Source of the DNA: Pseudoscleropodium purum
Taxonomy: Eukaryota; Streptophyta; Bryopsida; Hypnales; Brachytheciaceae
Direction: 5' to 3'
Assembly (NCBI GenBank): GCA_963969395.1
Contig: OZ017799.1
Span: 21,578,501 to 21,642,500 of the forward strand
Length of the DNA stretch: 64,000 bases
This document shows, piece after piece, positions 1-13,400 of the stretch (position 1 is the first letter of the stretch; each line of letters begins with the position of its first letter). The notes beneath the pieces are model-generated. The model was given only the letters and a program-made list of their open reading frames with translations. It searched no databases and was not told where the DNA came from. A program made the translations under genes and the position numbers.

Positions 1-700
1 ATGTTCTTAGGCCCAATACTGCTTCAAAGTACTTGTATCCATAGAAACACTAAAATCTTCATCTATATTTTTTCATTAACAAATCTAAGATCCTTTAATT
101 AAAATTTCAGAAACTTACCAATTGCAAGATCACAATGTTTGGATTTCAAAAAGAAGTATTCTAAACTCTTCCTAACTGGTTAAGTTTCATCTTTCAAATG
201 TTTTACCTAAAAATGTATATCTCCTACAACTTATATCTCTCCATAATATGTTGAAGAAATAAGTTGGAAATATATGTAAAAAATTTCAAAAAAAAATTCA
301 TATTCATACTTGGAAAAAATAAGAAGTAGAAAGAGGTAAAGTACCATTTTAAATACTAAATTGTTAAGTATTTAGTTATAAAATTGAAAATTTTCAATCC
401 CAATGGTGTTAGTGTTGTAATAAACAATCTACATCCTACATTTTGATTTTTTTTCAAAAATATTGAAAGTTGAGTTCAAAACAAGACTTCAAAGTTTATT
501 TTGGAGTAGAGATTCTACAATTGCTTGTAAACTAAAACCCCTCATAACTTCATCTCATTAATTGAAATAAAATGATATGAAGCTTTTCAAGTGTTTAGAA
601 ATATAGAAACCAAGTTCAAAATTTTATTTAAAAAAAAAGTTATTTTATCTAAGCTACTTAGACTATCCAGGCTTTGAAAGAAACTACATATCATACAAGA
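1..700 (-). repeat. Partial copy of the interspersed TTAA-element family, cut by the window edge
   Basis: AT-rich DNA with no gene seen. Bases ~483-600 align, in reverse complement, with ~26,160-26,279 inside the 3.4-kb TTAA-flanked element. Both share a stretch that reads aag/gacttcaaagtttattt, then a 'gtagaga.tc.a.aattgc..g.aaactaaaac.cctcataact' pattern. This looks like a diverged fragment of the same family. Its right limit is not defined (~700) and its left part lies outside the window. Confidence 0.5.
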
Positions 701-1495
701 CTTTAGGGTGTTTCATTTTGGTCCATTTCTCTAATAGGGACCTCTGCGTTTCTGTTGCTGTGATGCAGGTGACCGGCATTGTTGGACAAATGCTAGGATC
801 GAACAGGCCACCCATGGGTTAAGATAGTGTGGATGGAAGCCACAGTATTCGACATTCATGTGATGGATTGGGACTGTCGAGCTTGTCGAGAGAAGGTTTC
901 TTCAGGATCAACAGACAGTTTAGAACGGAGTCCCCTAGTAGATCTGCAAGCTAGTGTTTAGAGTTTCTGTTGAGCCTGAGTCTAATTAATGTTAGTCTTG
1001 TTCTATGATCAACCGTAAACAAATTTTGAACTTGCGACCATGATTATATTCAGAATCTTCATATTTGAGTCTCGTGTCCTATCCGACACGATGGAGGGGT
1101 TCAGAACTCTCCATGAGGACTTAAGAACTGAAGGAACCAAAACAGGTTCCAATGAACCTGTGTTTCAGAGTTATTTATCTTATTTCGCTTGGGACAAATT
1201 CGACATCCTCCTTCATACTTCCAATTTCCGCAATTTACAAGTCGGCCTTCGATATCCCAAACGAGGCATCAGACATACTTTACCAGGTGTCGACATCAAC
1301 GCAGTTACTATCATGGCCACCAACTTCAGCCTGTGCGTGTTGTCAGAATGAAGTACCAATACATTAAACAACACAAGTCATGTGGCTTCGATTGAGGAAG
1401 ATATAGACCACAATTCCATGCTTGAGCGCAAGAACATGGGCAGTGCATGAAATGAGACATTTTATTTTAAATGGAATGATCGGCATAGCAGCGCA
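701..1495. other. 3' flank of the NDUFA9 gene, nothing else recognised
   Basis: This stretch has higher GC than the repeat to its left and lies directly downstream of the minus-strand NDUFA9 stop codon. It probably holds the 3' UTR and downstream sequence. Several short overlapping plus-strand open frames (1,040-1,395) conflict with each other and have no recognisable motifs. Confidence 0.4.
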
Positions 1496-4459
1496 TCAGA
1501 ATCCAGCTCCATGAATTGATTCACCCACTGTGGTACCAACCGATGGACCACCAGTTCGATAAGCGTTCAAGTGCTCAATTGTCAATCCCCCAATTTTGTG
1601 AGAAGTGACGCCAAGGTCTGCCAGACCCATTGCTGTTCCCAACATAGAGAAACCAAGGGATTCAATATAAATAGAGGGTCTAATAGCATGCACAGAATGA
1701 CATCACTGATACTTCTGGACACAGTTAAACAAGCTAGTTCTTGCAAACAAGAGTCATACGGTAATCAAAGAATACTATAGATTACGTGAGGGACAATGCT
1801 AACAAGCACACTATAAAGAACGTAAACCATATAGGAGGAGCGAAATCATACCATCTGAAGAGACGATGAGGTCGCAAGCTAGTTGGTCCAGGTAGTCTTT
1901 CGAAAATGTTGGAGAAAAAGGAATAGGTAGTCCTCGCTTCATTGCAAACTCCCGTGGCAAAGCAGCAAGCTGGAATGCATAAAAAGCATCAATCTCTTAC
2001 ACCAAGTGATCAATTCAAGGAAGTATGCAACATCAGAGTACATTGAAAATATCGTGCAACTTGAACAGACATACCTGGGCTAAGACCATTGGAATGTGCA
2101 AAACGCGCGGGTGTTCTCGAATTGCCTCAAACATCAACATCACCTGCAGCAGTATATGAGCATGAGCTCAAGAAGAGCTTGTGAGGCCACACAACAACTG
2201 CTTCACAGATATCTATTCTAACCAAAATGAGTTCATGACCGGACAAAACTGCGAGCACCGCTGAAATAGACTCATCAGATCAAATAAAAATTTGTATGAC
2301 ACTATTCCAGGTAGGCACATATTTTAGACACTATCATATGAATTGTCTTACGAGTTCATTGACGGTGAAAACGTCTGGTCCTCCGAGCTCAAATGTCTTG
2401 CCCATGCTTAAACCTTCGTCTCTGATGGCTGCAATAACTGCTGCAGCAACATCGATTACGAGCACAGGCTGCAACCTGTCAACCAAATGACACTCAGCAT
2501 CACTTCATATTATCCCAAACAAGTATGACGCTATCAAGCAAGGGCACGCGAGAAAGATGAATCTGCGTAGTATCAGTCTGCTCTTGCTGCAATTTCTTGG
2601 TTGCAAAAGGTAAATAAATAGTATTACCATGATAGATGAGTTTTAATGATTTAAGGTATTTACTTGCTCAGGCCGTTTCCCGGGATGGGTACCATAGGAA
2701 GTTTCTTCGCCTGAATGGCCCACCGGTTCAACAGACGGTCCTCAACGCCAACCATAGGCGCTGTCCTCAAAATCGTGGCCTGCGTGCAAGATAGGGAAAT
2801 TATAGATTTCCCACAGATCTGCAAGGACAAAATAGAAGGGCAGAGGTACGGCCCATACCTCAGGAAAGTTCTGCAGAACTGCCTCTTCGGCAGCGTGCTT
2901 AGAACGGAGAAGCTTTGAAGGGGAATGTGAGGCTGCAGCCAGACATGACATTTGTACGTACTTCAGAATGCCACCATGCTCCCTAGCCAACTGCCACAAA
3001 CCAAACTTGAATCAGTCACTTCAACTCTCGAGCCCAGAATACCTTAAACGAGCTAAGAAACTTATATTCAATGGTGCAATTACCCATCCATCCTCCGGGT
3101 CCAAAATGATGAGGTGCACATGGCTAATCGTTGACCAAAATCAACTAACAACAACCAACACTACTTTTTGGCTTACAAATGTACCTTTGAGATACGATTT
3201 GAGATACCGTGATTGACATCTTCAAAACTGAAATTGCGTGTCTCGTATTCCCTTCCTGTACATATAACAAAAACATAATCAGTCCTTGAAAATTAGAGAA
3301 GAAAGGGACAGTCAATTAAGAGCTGACCGTCACTTGAGCAGGATCAGCATGCAGAAACTTGAGTATCGTCATGTCAACAAATTTCATGAAAATTCTTACA
3401 CCCAAACATGAAGAAAAAAATTCCTTACCGATACAATTGACTATAACGTTGGAGTTGGCAATAACTGCTTTGATAGAGTCCTCGTCCCGTGAATCGTACT
3501 TCATGGGCACAATCTGATGAATTTCCCACCAAAGAAAATGAAACCCTAATCAGGATACAACTTATGACCACTTCATACTTGATTGGTAGCACAACAATCC
3601 CTTCGCGTAAGATGCATGACGAACCCCAACTTCAAATGCGTTGCATTGTTCAAAATCATACATAGCAAAACCCAGGACGTTACTTATTCAGAGCATGACC
3701 CGAATTAGCTCAACTTCGATTAAGAAAGCATACAAGACATCACCTGTCCCAGGTCTCCCATAAGCTTAAGATGCCTCCATTCCTCGTCCAAGCCTCTGTA
3801 AGGAACCATGACTTGGGAACCCATCCTTGCTGCCACAGGAAACTACATTAGCCTCGTTTTTTTTTATCCAAATTTCACCCCCATAAAACATTAACAAACC
3901 TATCTGCCTGCAATTCCCTGAAGAGAGTTCAGGGTCTTGCAACTCTTGAAAATCCAGCTACGATAAAAATCGACCAAAAGTTAAACCTAAAACGCAACAA
4001 CATTGAGGCGTACCGAGTTGCTGAACCACATAACGCCCTAGAAAGCCAGTAGCTCCAAATACTGTTGCAACGACACCACTGCAAAATCCACACCGGCATT
4101 GTGTCATGTTTGCACCGCAATCCAACTACTACAGCCTCCCCGGAATAGAGATCCGGCGATCCATCACTAACGGCATCGAAAAAAATGAGAAAAGCTTTGA
4201 AATGAAATAAAGAAAATGAAAAATCGAAAAATTCACGGCACCTGACAGACGATCTACCTCCCGTGCCCTTCTTCACAGGGCGGTGGCTGCCCGACACCGC
4301 CAGCGACGACGAGAAGCGCACCCCGCCATGTGCGAAACCCGAATCCTTGGCCTGATCGCCGAGGAGAGTCCCCTCCTGCTGCTGTAATGACGCAGCCCAT
4401 GCACGCGCGGCGCCGGAGGAGGATTGCGTCCCAGTCTTCCTGACCAGGGCTCCTGCCAT
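1496..4459 (-). CDS. NDUFA9: NADH dehydrogenase (ubiquinone) 1 alpha subcomplex subunit 9, mitochondrial (complex I 39-kDa-type subunit)
   Basis: An accessory subunit of mitochondrial respiratory complex I. It has an atypical short-chain-dehydrogenase (NAD-dependent epimerase-like) fold that binds NADPH in the matrix arm. I read 11 exons: 4459-4242, 4078-4014, 3829-3744, 3513-3429, 3255-3185, 2990-2859, 2779-2664, 2475-2352, 2143-2075, 1969-1852 and 1617-1496. They join to a 401-residue frame, the usual length for plant homologues. The N-terminus is Arg/Ser/Ala-rich, as in a mitochondrial presequence. It is followed by KKGTGGRSS and the dinucleotide-binding loop [11 protein letters not shown]. 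Further conserved pieces are [47 protein letters not shown] and a C-terminal [12 protein letters not shown]. All introns are GT-AG. I chose the ATG at 4459; the frame is open a few codons further 5' but without an ATG. The SKA2-like gene diverges upstream. Confidence 0.93.
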
Positions 4460-5985
4460 AGCTCCCAAATCCCCTGCAACCCTAATTGCAAACCTCGCAG
4501 AAGGAAAACACCTTGATGAGAATGTCCTTGTTCTCCCTCACTCTTCCGTCGTCTCCGAGACCCGAGGACATGCCTGCGACGTTCCCAACAGTCCATAAGC
4601 TACGTCACGTTCCCTTAGGTTCCCGTGTGCATGGAACTTGATCTTAAATTGTAATTAACCCTTTAGGTACATTCACACCTCGAGGTAAGATATATCTTAA
4701 CCTCAACGAGGAATCCCGTACTCGTTGGTCAGGGTCGGCATTGTCTCCGAATTTTTATTTTTATTTTTATTTTTTTAAATAAGATTTTGAAGGTATTAAA
4801 AATAAAAATGTTTCACAAGATTTTTTTTTCCATATAAAAATTATAATTTTAAAAGCATGACCTCTTAAAAAGTTTGTCATCAATTTTTTAGATTTTTTTC
4901 CCAACCTTGACTACCACATAGATACAACATTACATCTTATTAAGGATAGAGTTATAGATAAGGTGGGGAGAGAAACAATAGTTAAAATATGCACACCTAT
5001 GATGATCATTGATTACAATTGAATATAGTTACTATTATTAAATATAAATTATTTTAATTTAATCTTATTGATAATTGCAATAGGATTCCAATGTACTTTA
5101 GGATGCATTACTTGGATACTAAATGAGTTAGTTATGATTTCAAAATTATTATTTTTCACAAGTATGAAAATCAATACTAGGCTTTCATAGACTTTAAAGT
5201 CTTAGTAGTGTGTCTTGGATAAAGTTTCTTTCAATTTAAACTCTTCATTGGATGACATTTTAATATTTACTGTGAATATCTTATCTTAATATACATCAAA
5301 CAAATATTGGATGGATTCACTAATATGGTAGAACTATCCATTATCACCATTCACCCAATTCTACCACCTATTAGACCTTCCCATTTGCAACAATGGCCCA
5401 TTCATTACCACAATCTTAGCAACCCATTATCACTTGGGAAGTGATGACATCAACCTATGTTTTAACAAGAATCAAGAATGTTTTGAAAAATTACAAAAAA
5501 TTCACTTCATATAAGAATGTCTTCATTCTTTTTTCAAATAACTTCTTTCAAAATTTTCAATCTCTGGAAAAAGATGGGAATTGACAAATAGCTTCTCCAA
5601 AGTACCTAGATAGCAAATCTACGTGGTAATGGGCAGTTCTACCTTATTTCATCCATGACCGTCTCCTGCCAAGAGACTCGCACGGTAAGTTGTAGCGTAC
5701 TGGGAACCTATGACCACTGGGCGGCAAGAGCATTTGACAAGAAGCGGGAACTGCGATTAACTTAGCGAAGCTCGCCGTCTTGACATAAATGTGAATTTTG
5801 TTTCGGCTGTAGAAGCACGAATCCGAGCTCTGTGAGGGCTTTGAGGATTTGTGTCTATTTCGGAGAAAAATCGGGAGCCTGGTAAGGTGTTTTCGGACAT
5901 GTTTTGGAGCTGCGGTTGTTCAGTTTCGTGTGGAGCGTCCGACGGATGATTTGGTTCGGATTTAGGGTTATCGGTGGCGCCGGAA
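4460..5985. promoter_or_regulatory. Divergent intergenic region between NDUFA9 and the SKA2-like gene
   Basis: About 1.5 kb separates two head-to-head start codons. The ends nearest each gene are GC-richer (4,460-4,740 and ~5,640-5,985) and probably hold the 5' UTRs and core promoters. The middle (4,740-5,600) is AT-rich spacer. A TTAA followed by CCCTTTAGG at 4,655-4,667 resembles the ends of the TTAA-flanked repeats elsewhere in the window, but I found no partner end. No specific TATA box or factor site can be defended. Confidence 0.35.
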
Positions 5986-7584
5986 ATGGAGACGGGATTT
6001 GGTGGCGTGGATAGTGGTATTCAGGGCGCAATCAAGACGTTGGATTCTCATTTTGCTAAGGCGGATGCTATCCTACAGGTAGATTGGTTCAATCGTGTTT
6101 CGGAATTCTGCTGAGAAGAGAACGTGATTTTAAAAATCACGTTTTCACATAATGAGTTTGCACATAATGCAGGGGAGATGTTCAGAAGTCCGTAGTCTAT
6201 CCTATTGCATTATCAATCAATCAATCAGTTTTAATTTTGGAGCATTTTTCCAATCTCTGTGATTTTTCATAGTCAGGACTGTAGATGCACTTGGTATATC
6301 ACAGTAGGTGTCTTCTACCCCTTATAATCATGTTCCTAAGTTGTTCTGTTTGGTAACACTTCATCAGACCCTCTATGTCATAATTTGTGAAGGGAACGGA
6401 ATTTGGTATCTCTGCCTTAGTGAGGCTGCTCATGCAATGGAAAGTGCACTGGTGTGTGACTACTATTTGCATTTCAGGATTATTATCCCAGTTGTTTTGT
6501 TTGGATTCTCACGCTTGTTCCATGTTTCGAACGTGCAGCTCGTGAATAACAAATTGGAGATTGAGTTTGAAGTCACATATCCAGGCAACGTACGCAGCTT
6601 CTCATCCTGCCTTATACTGGCCTTTGTTAATTGTAATTCTCATTGGACTCTCTTAACATTTCTCTCTTGGTTGCACGCAAATCAGGCAAATCCTCTGAAG
6701 TTACTTGCCCGCGCGAAGAGATTGCAGGACGAGCTTCCGCTGCTCAGAGAAGAATGTGACAAGCTATTAGCTGCCAAACAGGTTATCTTCCGAATACCCT
6801 ATCTCTGTACACAGTGTGAGACACTCTTTGAAACAGCAACAACCATTTTACCCTTGAGGAGTTCCAAGTCACGTTCTCCCTGACACAGGAGAATGTAATT
6901 TATGGCGGCTATCTCGTTCGATAACATGGCTTCAAACGTTGGGAACGGGAATTGATTTGCAGGATGTTATAGACGCTGCGAGAACTACTCTGGTGAAAAA
7001 CAGACAACTATTATCTCAATTACAAGCTCGGTCCGGTCTCCCCGTGATTAGCGACGCAGACGATCCAGTCTACTCATCATTTCTGAAGGTGCAAGACTCG
7101 GTGCCCCTATTTGTCTTGTTAGTCACACTCTCGCAGGCATGCTTCTTTTCTTGAGGCAAGGATTAGTTTGACTTCATTTCTGCATAATCGTTTTTCTCTT
7201 TAATTTTGCAACTGACTTCTCTTTTTGCGTGTATACCAGACCCTCGAGGAGTGGGATCAACAGTTGGAAATGGTTTCAGGTAAGCAGACATTGCTTTTCT
7301 TTGCATTTGTTCTATTCATATATTTAATGGTGATCATTCCAGTGGTGCTCGTGCCTGTGTCCTATCTGCTCTTAATTTGAGAACTCAAGCCATAAGTGCC
7401 TCATTTACATGCTTGGGAGTGATTACATTTGATGTGACATCTAGTCTTCTTAAGCCTTCTTTAATTCATGATATTGACAATGCTTGCGACTATTTCGAAT
7501 GCAGTCACAGAGAACCAGCAATTTGCTCATCCCGATCTCAATCTGGAGCTCTTTCGTTCAAAAGTATTCAAGAGGGATGAATAG
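5986..7584 (+). CDS. SKA2: Spindle and kinetochore-associated protein 2-like (SKA2 family)
   Basis: SKA2 is a small coiled-coil subunit of the SKA complex, which couples kinetochores to spindle microtubules. I read six exons: 5986-6078, 6539-6589, 6686-6781, 6963-7088, 7240-7279 and 7505-7584. They give a 161-residue protein. Key pieces are LVNNKLEIEFEVTYPG, then ANPLKLLARAKRLQDELPLL, EECDKLLAAKQDVIDAARTT, LVKNRQLLSQLQ, SDADDPVYSSF and EEWDQQ. This order matches the plant SKA2-type family: an N-terminal helix, the 'YP..ANP.KLL.R.K.LQ.EL' helix, 'LLAAKQD.ID.AR..L..N', then 'DDP.Y..F...EEW'. All donors are GT and acceptors AG, and the phases agree. The C-terminal exon (about 27 residues, ending RSKVFKRDE) is less conserved and less certain. 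A long 3' UTR (to ~8.4 kb) is likely. Confidence 0.78.
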
Positions 7585-9179
7585 TCTCATTCGAACCACG
7601 AATCGACATTTCAAGTCTTCGAGTATTGGCCACTATCATTGTGCTATTTTTCCAGTTTCAACATGATATCATCGTCGGGGTGCGGAAGATCCACAGCCCG
7701 TCGTAACTTAGTCCGCATCTGATTTGAGGTCTGAAATTTATAGTGTATCGAACTAACTCAACTGCATGTCACATTGAATAATAGCATTATTCTGCTCTCC
7801 TCTCATGATAAGTTGAATTCCTTTGAGACACTGTCTATATCGTGGCAGTAGATTTTCAAGCTAATAAGACCGAGTATTTTAACCGAATGGATATGCTCGC
7901 TGCAATTGAGTTATGTCGGCGATGAACTTTGGTGTTATCCACTGATGAATGACCATCTAGAATTGTTGAGTTCAACGAGTGCAGACACCCTGTCCCATTG
8001 TGTTTGCAGGTGAGTATATGACTGTTGCCCGTGAAGGACCAACGAACTTGACTGCAGTATTCCGGTAGCTGAAAAAGAAGTTAGGGTCTGCTCCAATCGA
8101 CCAAGAGTCTTCCTGTTACCGATTCCATGTTAATTTTACATTGATACAATGATTTAGGAATATCGGTTTGAAGTTTCTTCAAGGGTCTTTAGTACTTTGA
8201 GATGAGAGGAATTGTGTAGGGTCGGATTTGGAAACAAATGATAGTCGCGGTTGAAATTGTGAACCATGACTCCCTGATATCAGAGTAACCCAATTTGATG
8301 AGATTCGATTCCTGTGGCAATAGAGTGCTTGATGTTTTATAATCGTACCGTTGCCTGCTGTGTCATGCGAAGTGTAGAAGGTAGTTATATTTTGAATTCT
8401 CTTCACAGATTGTAAGTGTAATTTTCACGGCATTTTATTCTTACTAAGCATGACGCTACAACCCACTATTTTAGGCATGTCAGCCTCTCCATGAAACAAT
8501 GGTTTGTTTAGTGGCCTCCAATCATAACATTCTTAAGCTTTGCAACTACGGTTCCTATTATTAGCACCTTACGGACCAAGTGTCTGTTCAATATATTAGC
8601 ACTTGAAAACTTGGGTTAGATGAAGTAAATTTTTAATGGATGTGCTCAAAATTTTGATACAAGATGGGAACATTCACCCTTTTCATGGAAACTTTAAAAA
8701 AAACTTTGATTGGATATGTCCATATCTAAATTTATGTTGTACAAAAAAATTTGGGCAATTAAGACAATTTGGACATTTGTGGGGCATCTTTTGTTAAACC
8801 CCTAATTAATTATGAATTTTGGCATGTATATAATAAATAAAATATGGCATGCATTATAAAAATAAAGTTAAAAAATGAAGTTCTCAAATTGCATTCTAAG
8901 TAGAGTCAAACTTTGTTATCTATATTAGGGCAATTTTTAGAAAAAAAAACATTTTCATCTAACTCCAAGTTCTATTATCATGCAATCAATGACACCAAAG
9001 TTTTTTGAAATTTTTCTACATATTCCAAATATTTGTCTCCAACTTTTCACTATTTGGATTTTAAATGAAAAATTTCCTCACTACCCAATAAATCTTCAAA
9101 AAAATGATTAGTATATTGCCAATTCCTTGCATTGAAGGGAGGTTTAGAGTAAACTAAACTTCATATTTATTTAGTGGAA
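7585..9179. other. SKA2-like 3' flank and AT-rich spacer
   Basis: Bases up to ~8,460 keep moderate GC and probably include 3' UTR sequence. From ~8,580 the DNA becomes AT-rich spacer. No protein or RNA gene was recognised. Confidence 0.4.
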
Positions 9180-9292
9180 GGCATAGCCAAGAAGGCATTT
9201 CAACTTATGATGGCACTTTCCTTGAGGCCAAGAGTAGGGACCCAAGGTTTTGCAAATGCCATCACAAGTTGAAATGCTTGAGTGGCCATGCC
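9180..9292. repeat. Imperfect hairpin, 39-bp arms around a 35-nt loop
   Basis: Bases 9,180-9,218 are nearly the reverse complement of 9,254-9,292, with about six mismatches including a three-base internal bulge. The best-paired block is centred on GCATTTCAACTT. The geometry resembles a plant microRNA precursor or a small palindromic MITE. I recognise no known miRNA family. Confidence 0.6.
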
Positions 9293-9632
9293 TCTTGCTA
9301 CATTATGCAATTACATTATGTAATTAATACCCAAAAGATGCAAAAAGTCAATTCAAGAGAAACCATATATGATTTCCGAAAGGAATAGATATAGCAATAT
9401 TCCATTGGATGTTTTTGCTTTTACAAATTTAAAAAAATGAATATACAAGTAAATTTCTTATTGGTTATAAAACTTTTGAGCAAACCCATTACGTAAAATA
9501 AATTTTATAAATGTTGATTGTAAATTACACCTCAATTGCTCAGATTTGTATTTGGGGTAAGCTAAGGAACTTGCAAACCATATGGGATATATCTGGATTT
9601 ATTTCTTATGAATACGTATATCTTCTGTATCC

Positions 9633-9707
9633 ATATTTTGTACTTATATTTTGTACTTATATTCTGTACTTATATTTTGTACTTATATTTTGTACTTATA
9701 TTTTGTA
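9633..9707. repeat. 13-bp tandem repeat (ATATTTTGTACTT)n
   Basis: Almost six head-to-tail copies of ATATTTTGTACTT, with one C-for-T variant in the third copy. Imperfect related sequence continues to ~9,800. Confidence 0.9.
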
Positions 9708-9709
9708 GA

Positions 9710-12700
9710 CGTATCCATATATGTATTATATATTTTGTAGTCTAGAATCGTATTTGTATTTTGTAATTGAATCCATATTCTATAATTATATCTGTATTTT
9801 ATATCCAAATTTGGATAGCCAAGATTGTTTGTTCCATACATTAATGGCTTTTTTTTTTTTTCAAAAGATTGATGGCATTTAGAGGGGAGGGAAATTCTTC
9901 CTAAACTTTGATCAAACGGTTCTTGATTTTTCCAAGGATGGGGGGAAGAATTGAAATATAAACATCATGTTTACATCTTTTTGGTACATAGTACACTAGA
10001 CCTAATATGAATAAGTAATGTCATTAGGGTTTTCATATAGTGCCTAACACTATAAGAAATAATTTCAATGCCTACCATGAGAAGAAGTACTAGGTTATGG
10101 AAAAAAGAATTTTTATTCTATAGTAATAAAAAAATTACCAAAAAAATCGGTAGTCCAATGTGTAACACTTCTCAAATTTTTCATAAGTGTACCTAACAAG
10201 ATTTAGAACTCAATGGTTCAAATTCATCAAAAGCAACAATTTTATTCCAAGAGAGCCCAAAGTGTACAAACCTTGTTTTTCAAGAATGAAATTTTTAATC
10301 ACTTCAACATTATAATCTTTTTATCCATGAGGCCAATGTGTTGAAATTTTTCCAACATATTTTCATAGTAGTCTATAACAATTTTTTACAATTGAAGTTC
10401 AAAAAAATGATTTTCATTTTCAATTTTGAACAATTAATGCATTAAGAAATGATAGTTTTTGAGAATTTCTCTTAGTCTTTTAGATGGGTTAAACTATGAA
10501 AGTTTGTCAAAAACTTTTAGTCTTTTAAATAGGTTAAAATATTAAAGTTTGTATGTTGAATCTCATTGGAAGTCAAAAAGCATTTATTTTTTGGACACTA
10601 TATATATAGTACTAATAAACTATGAATTTTTGAAGTGCTAAAAAATGGATGTATCTAAAATGGACCTTAAAATAGGAAATTTATCAATTATCAATTAATG
10701 GTGCTCTACTTTTACTTATTTTAAATACCTTTTTAATATTTGCAAATAAACACATAGGTAGGCATTCACAAGATTAATAGTACATCCAAAACCAACAATA
10801 TATACTAATTTTGTACATTTGATGTCGCTAAATGTGTGATTATGATATGCATTGTTAATTTTCTCACTTTAGGAACTAATCTTTGTATCAACTCCTAAAA
10901 ACAAAGCCTATGAATGTGTAGTAAAATTTGAAAGTCCCTTACTTTGTATCCTTCTTTTCTTTTTATTTACAAGTGAATTATTATTGTTCTATTTTTCAGA
11001 GAAGAAATTACATGTCTAATATTTGTCAAAAGAATTTCAAATTACAATTTTTTTTTAAGAAAAAATGAAGAAATTTCATATAGAATACATGTAAAGTTCA
11101 AAAATCTAAAATTTTCAAAATAGAATTACATTATTGTGCAAAACATTGTGGTACAAAGAAAATTTCCATATCACTCCATATTTAGAAACTTGGTTATAGA
11201 TTCTCAACTGCAAACTTTCATCTAAATTGATTCTTTTAAGGAACTTTGAAAGATTTCTAATTGGAGTAGAAACTATACTTTAGAAGGTTAGCTTCATTTT
11301 GTTAGATTTGTTGAAAGTAAGAAAAGTTGTTTTAAATGTCAAAATCAAATTTTAAAAGAAACAAGGCCCAAAGTATTGAAAGATACTAAATAGTGTAAAT
11401 TTGTTTTTGATAAACTATACCATACAACTTTTTTAAAAGAAAACAAAAATGTTTTGAATTTAATTGAATGATGTGGCTATAGCATCCATAAATTTGCATC
11501 CAAAAATTAAATAAAAATCATCTATTTTTCAATATGTTAAATGTTTTGTTGATTTTATGCAATAATGGTGCTCATACCTTACCTTACTTTATCTTTAGGT
11601 AGAAACACCTAAAAATGTCAAAATAAACAATTTAGTATAGTTGGAGGTAAATTTTTTAGTATAGTTGGAGGTAAACAATTTAGTATAGTTGGAGGGAAAA
11701 TATATTTTTGTAGTATTAAAAATTGAGAATCATGAATTTTAAAAAAAAAATTTGAATAAAACATGTAATTAATATGAATTTTCAAAGTAGAACTCCCTAG
11801 GCCATTGAAATCATAAAAAAGCTTGATCATAACACCAAAATCTTGAGAATCAACAATCAACTAATTGCAATTAAGTATGGAAACGGTTTAACCATAGAAG
11901 GATGATACTAAGTGTTCGACAAATGAAAAAAAATCCTTGTATATAGGATAGACGTACAAATATTCAATTTTGAAATTTTGGGTGAAAAAGGGAGGTCTTG
12001 CATAATAGTTTGACCTCCAATGAGTACTCTTGGTTTCTTTGAACAAGTAATTTACATGGTACCAAAAAAGATGATTTCCATGATAACTATCCCATCCTTT
12101 TGGAATTGATTTTGGAATGGTGTTGAAGAATGTTAGTGTTGTTTTTATGGTGAAGAATGTTAGAGTTTGTTTCCACAATGAAGAATGTCACTTGTGGATG
12201 AAGTGTTTGATGGATGACTTCATTCTTCACTATAGAAACAAAGAATGCATCCATTGGTTCAATAATTGGAGTATTTTGAAGACAACATCTTTCACAATTA
12301 ATTGCACTTTGGGGAATACTTTCGATAGAAATCTACTTGTCATATATGGTTTATACCAATGTTTTTGGATGTTTTCACTTTAAGATAGTCTATTTTAAAA
12401 GCGAATGTACTAAAAAAGAAATCATGATACACAAGTATATTTTTCTTTCTTCAATGTACCAAAATTGTACATTTCAAGAGATGGTCACTAGTAGTGACTA
12501 CTTTGTTTCAACTTCAAAAATTCGTAACTAATTCCACAAAGGTCCAAAAAATATGAAATGACTTAGAATAGATGCCAATTCCATTTTTTCTTCCTACCAA
12601 ACAAAATTTATTGAAAATTGTTTCAAGGAGGTTAGCTTCCCTGAAAACACAATGAGCATTCAAATGGCTTGGCGCTTTAATCTTGAAATGCCTAGGCTTA

Positions 12701-13400
12701 TGGCCACTGGTTTCACACGGCATTGTTCTCACTTAGTTTGTTGCCACTTTGTATGTAGATGTGTATGAAAATTTTTATTTTTATTTTTTTAGAGATGAAG
12801 CTACATGTTTTCTATACTTCATGAAAATTTTAAATTTTTTTGAGAATTTTTCTTTTTATGCAAATTTTTGAAGAAAAAGTGAAAAAAAAATCATATCAAA
12901 TAAAAAATTATCTCAAAAAATATGAAAATTTCACCATGTGTGTATATTACAGTGAAAAACATCATGGTGTAAATTTAGTTTCCGTGTCATTATATAATTC
13001 TCATTTAATTCTCATTAAAAATACAATTGAAGTTCAAATTGCAATAAAATATTCAATTTTACAAATTTTTCCAAAATTCAAATTGGAGTAGAAACTAGAG
13101 TAGAAGACCTTCATTTCATTAGTTGAACTCAAACTCAAAAAAAGTCATTTTCGAGGAGAAATTTTAAATTTATTGAATTTCCCAAAATACACTGAAATGG
13201 CAAATTTTGCCATCCATTTTTTTTTCATTACTTCTTAATTATATGGAAATAAACATCAAATAGACCTAAAACTCCATTGGACAATCTTTGTAACTCAACA
13301 TACAAAGTCATTAAAAAAAAGAATGGATGAAAAATCTACTGTTGAGATCTTCTTATGAGCACCTGAAATCATCCAGAAGCCACGAAATGGCTCCCTGGGC
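9710..13400. other. Gene-free AT-rich spacer with diverged repeats
   Basis: No convincing gene was found. A short triplicated motif (TTTAGTATAGTTGGAGG, unit about 24 bp) lies at 11,631-11,700. The segment ~12,536-12,640 resembles ~33,690-33,790: both contain 'ccaaaaaatatgaa..gactt.gA.tAGATGCCAATTCC'. This implies shared dispersed repeats. Phrases such as 'ttggagtagaaac' recur at 11,260 and 13,085. Confidence 0.5.

Noticed and set aside
6308..6883. 191-codon plus-strand frame covering SKA2-like exons 2 and 3
   Set aside because: It runs through two introns that have good GT-AG borders. Only the exon parts match the family.
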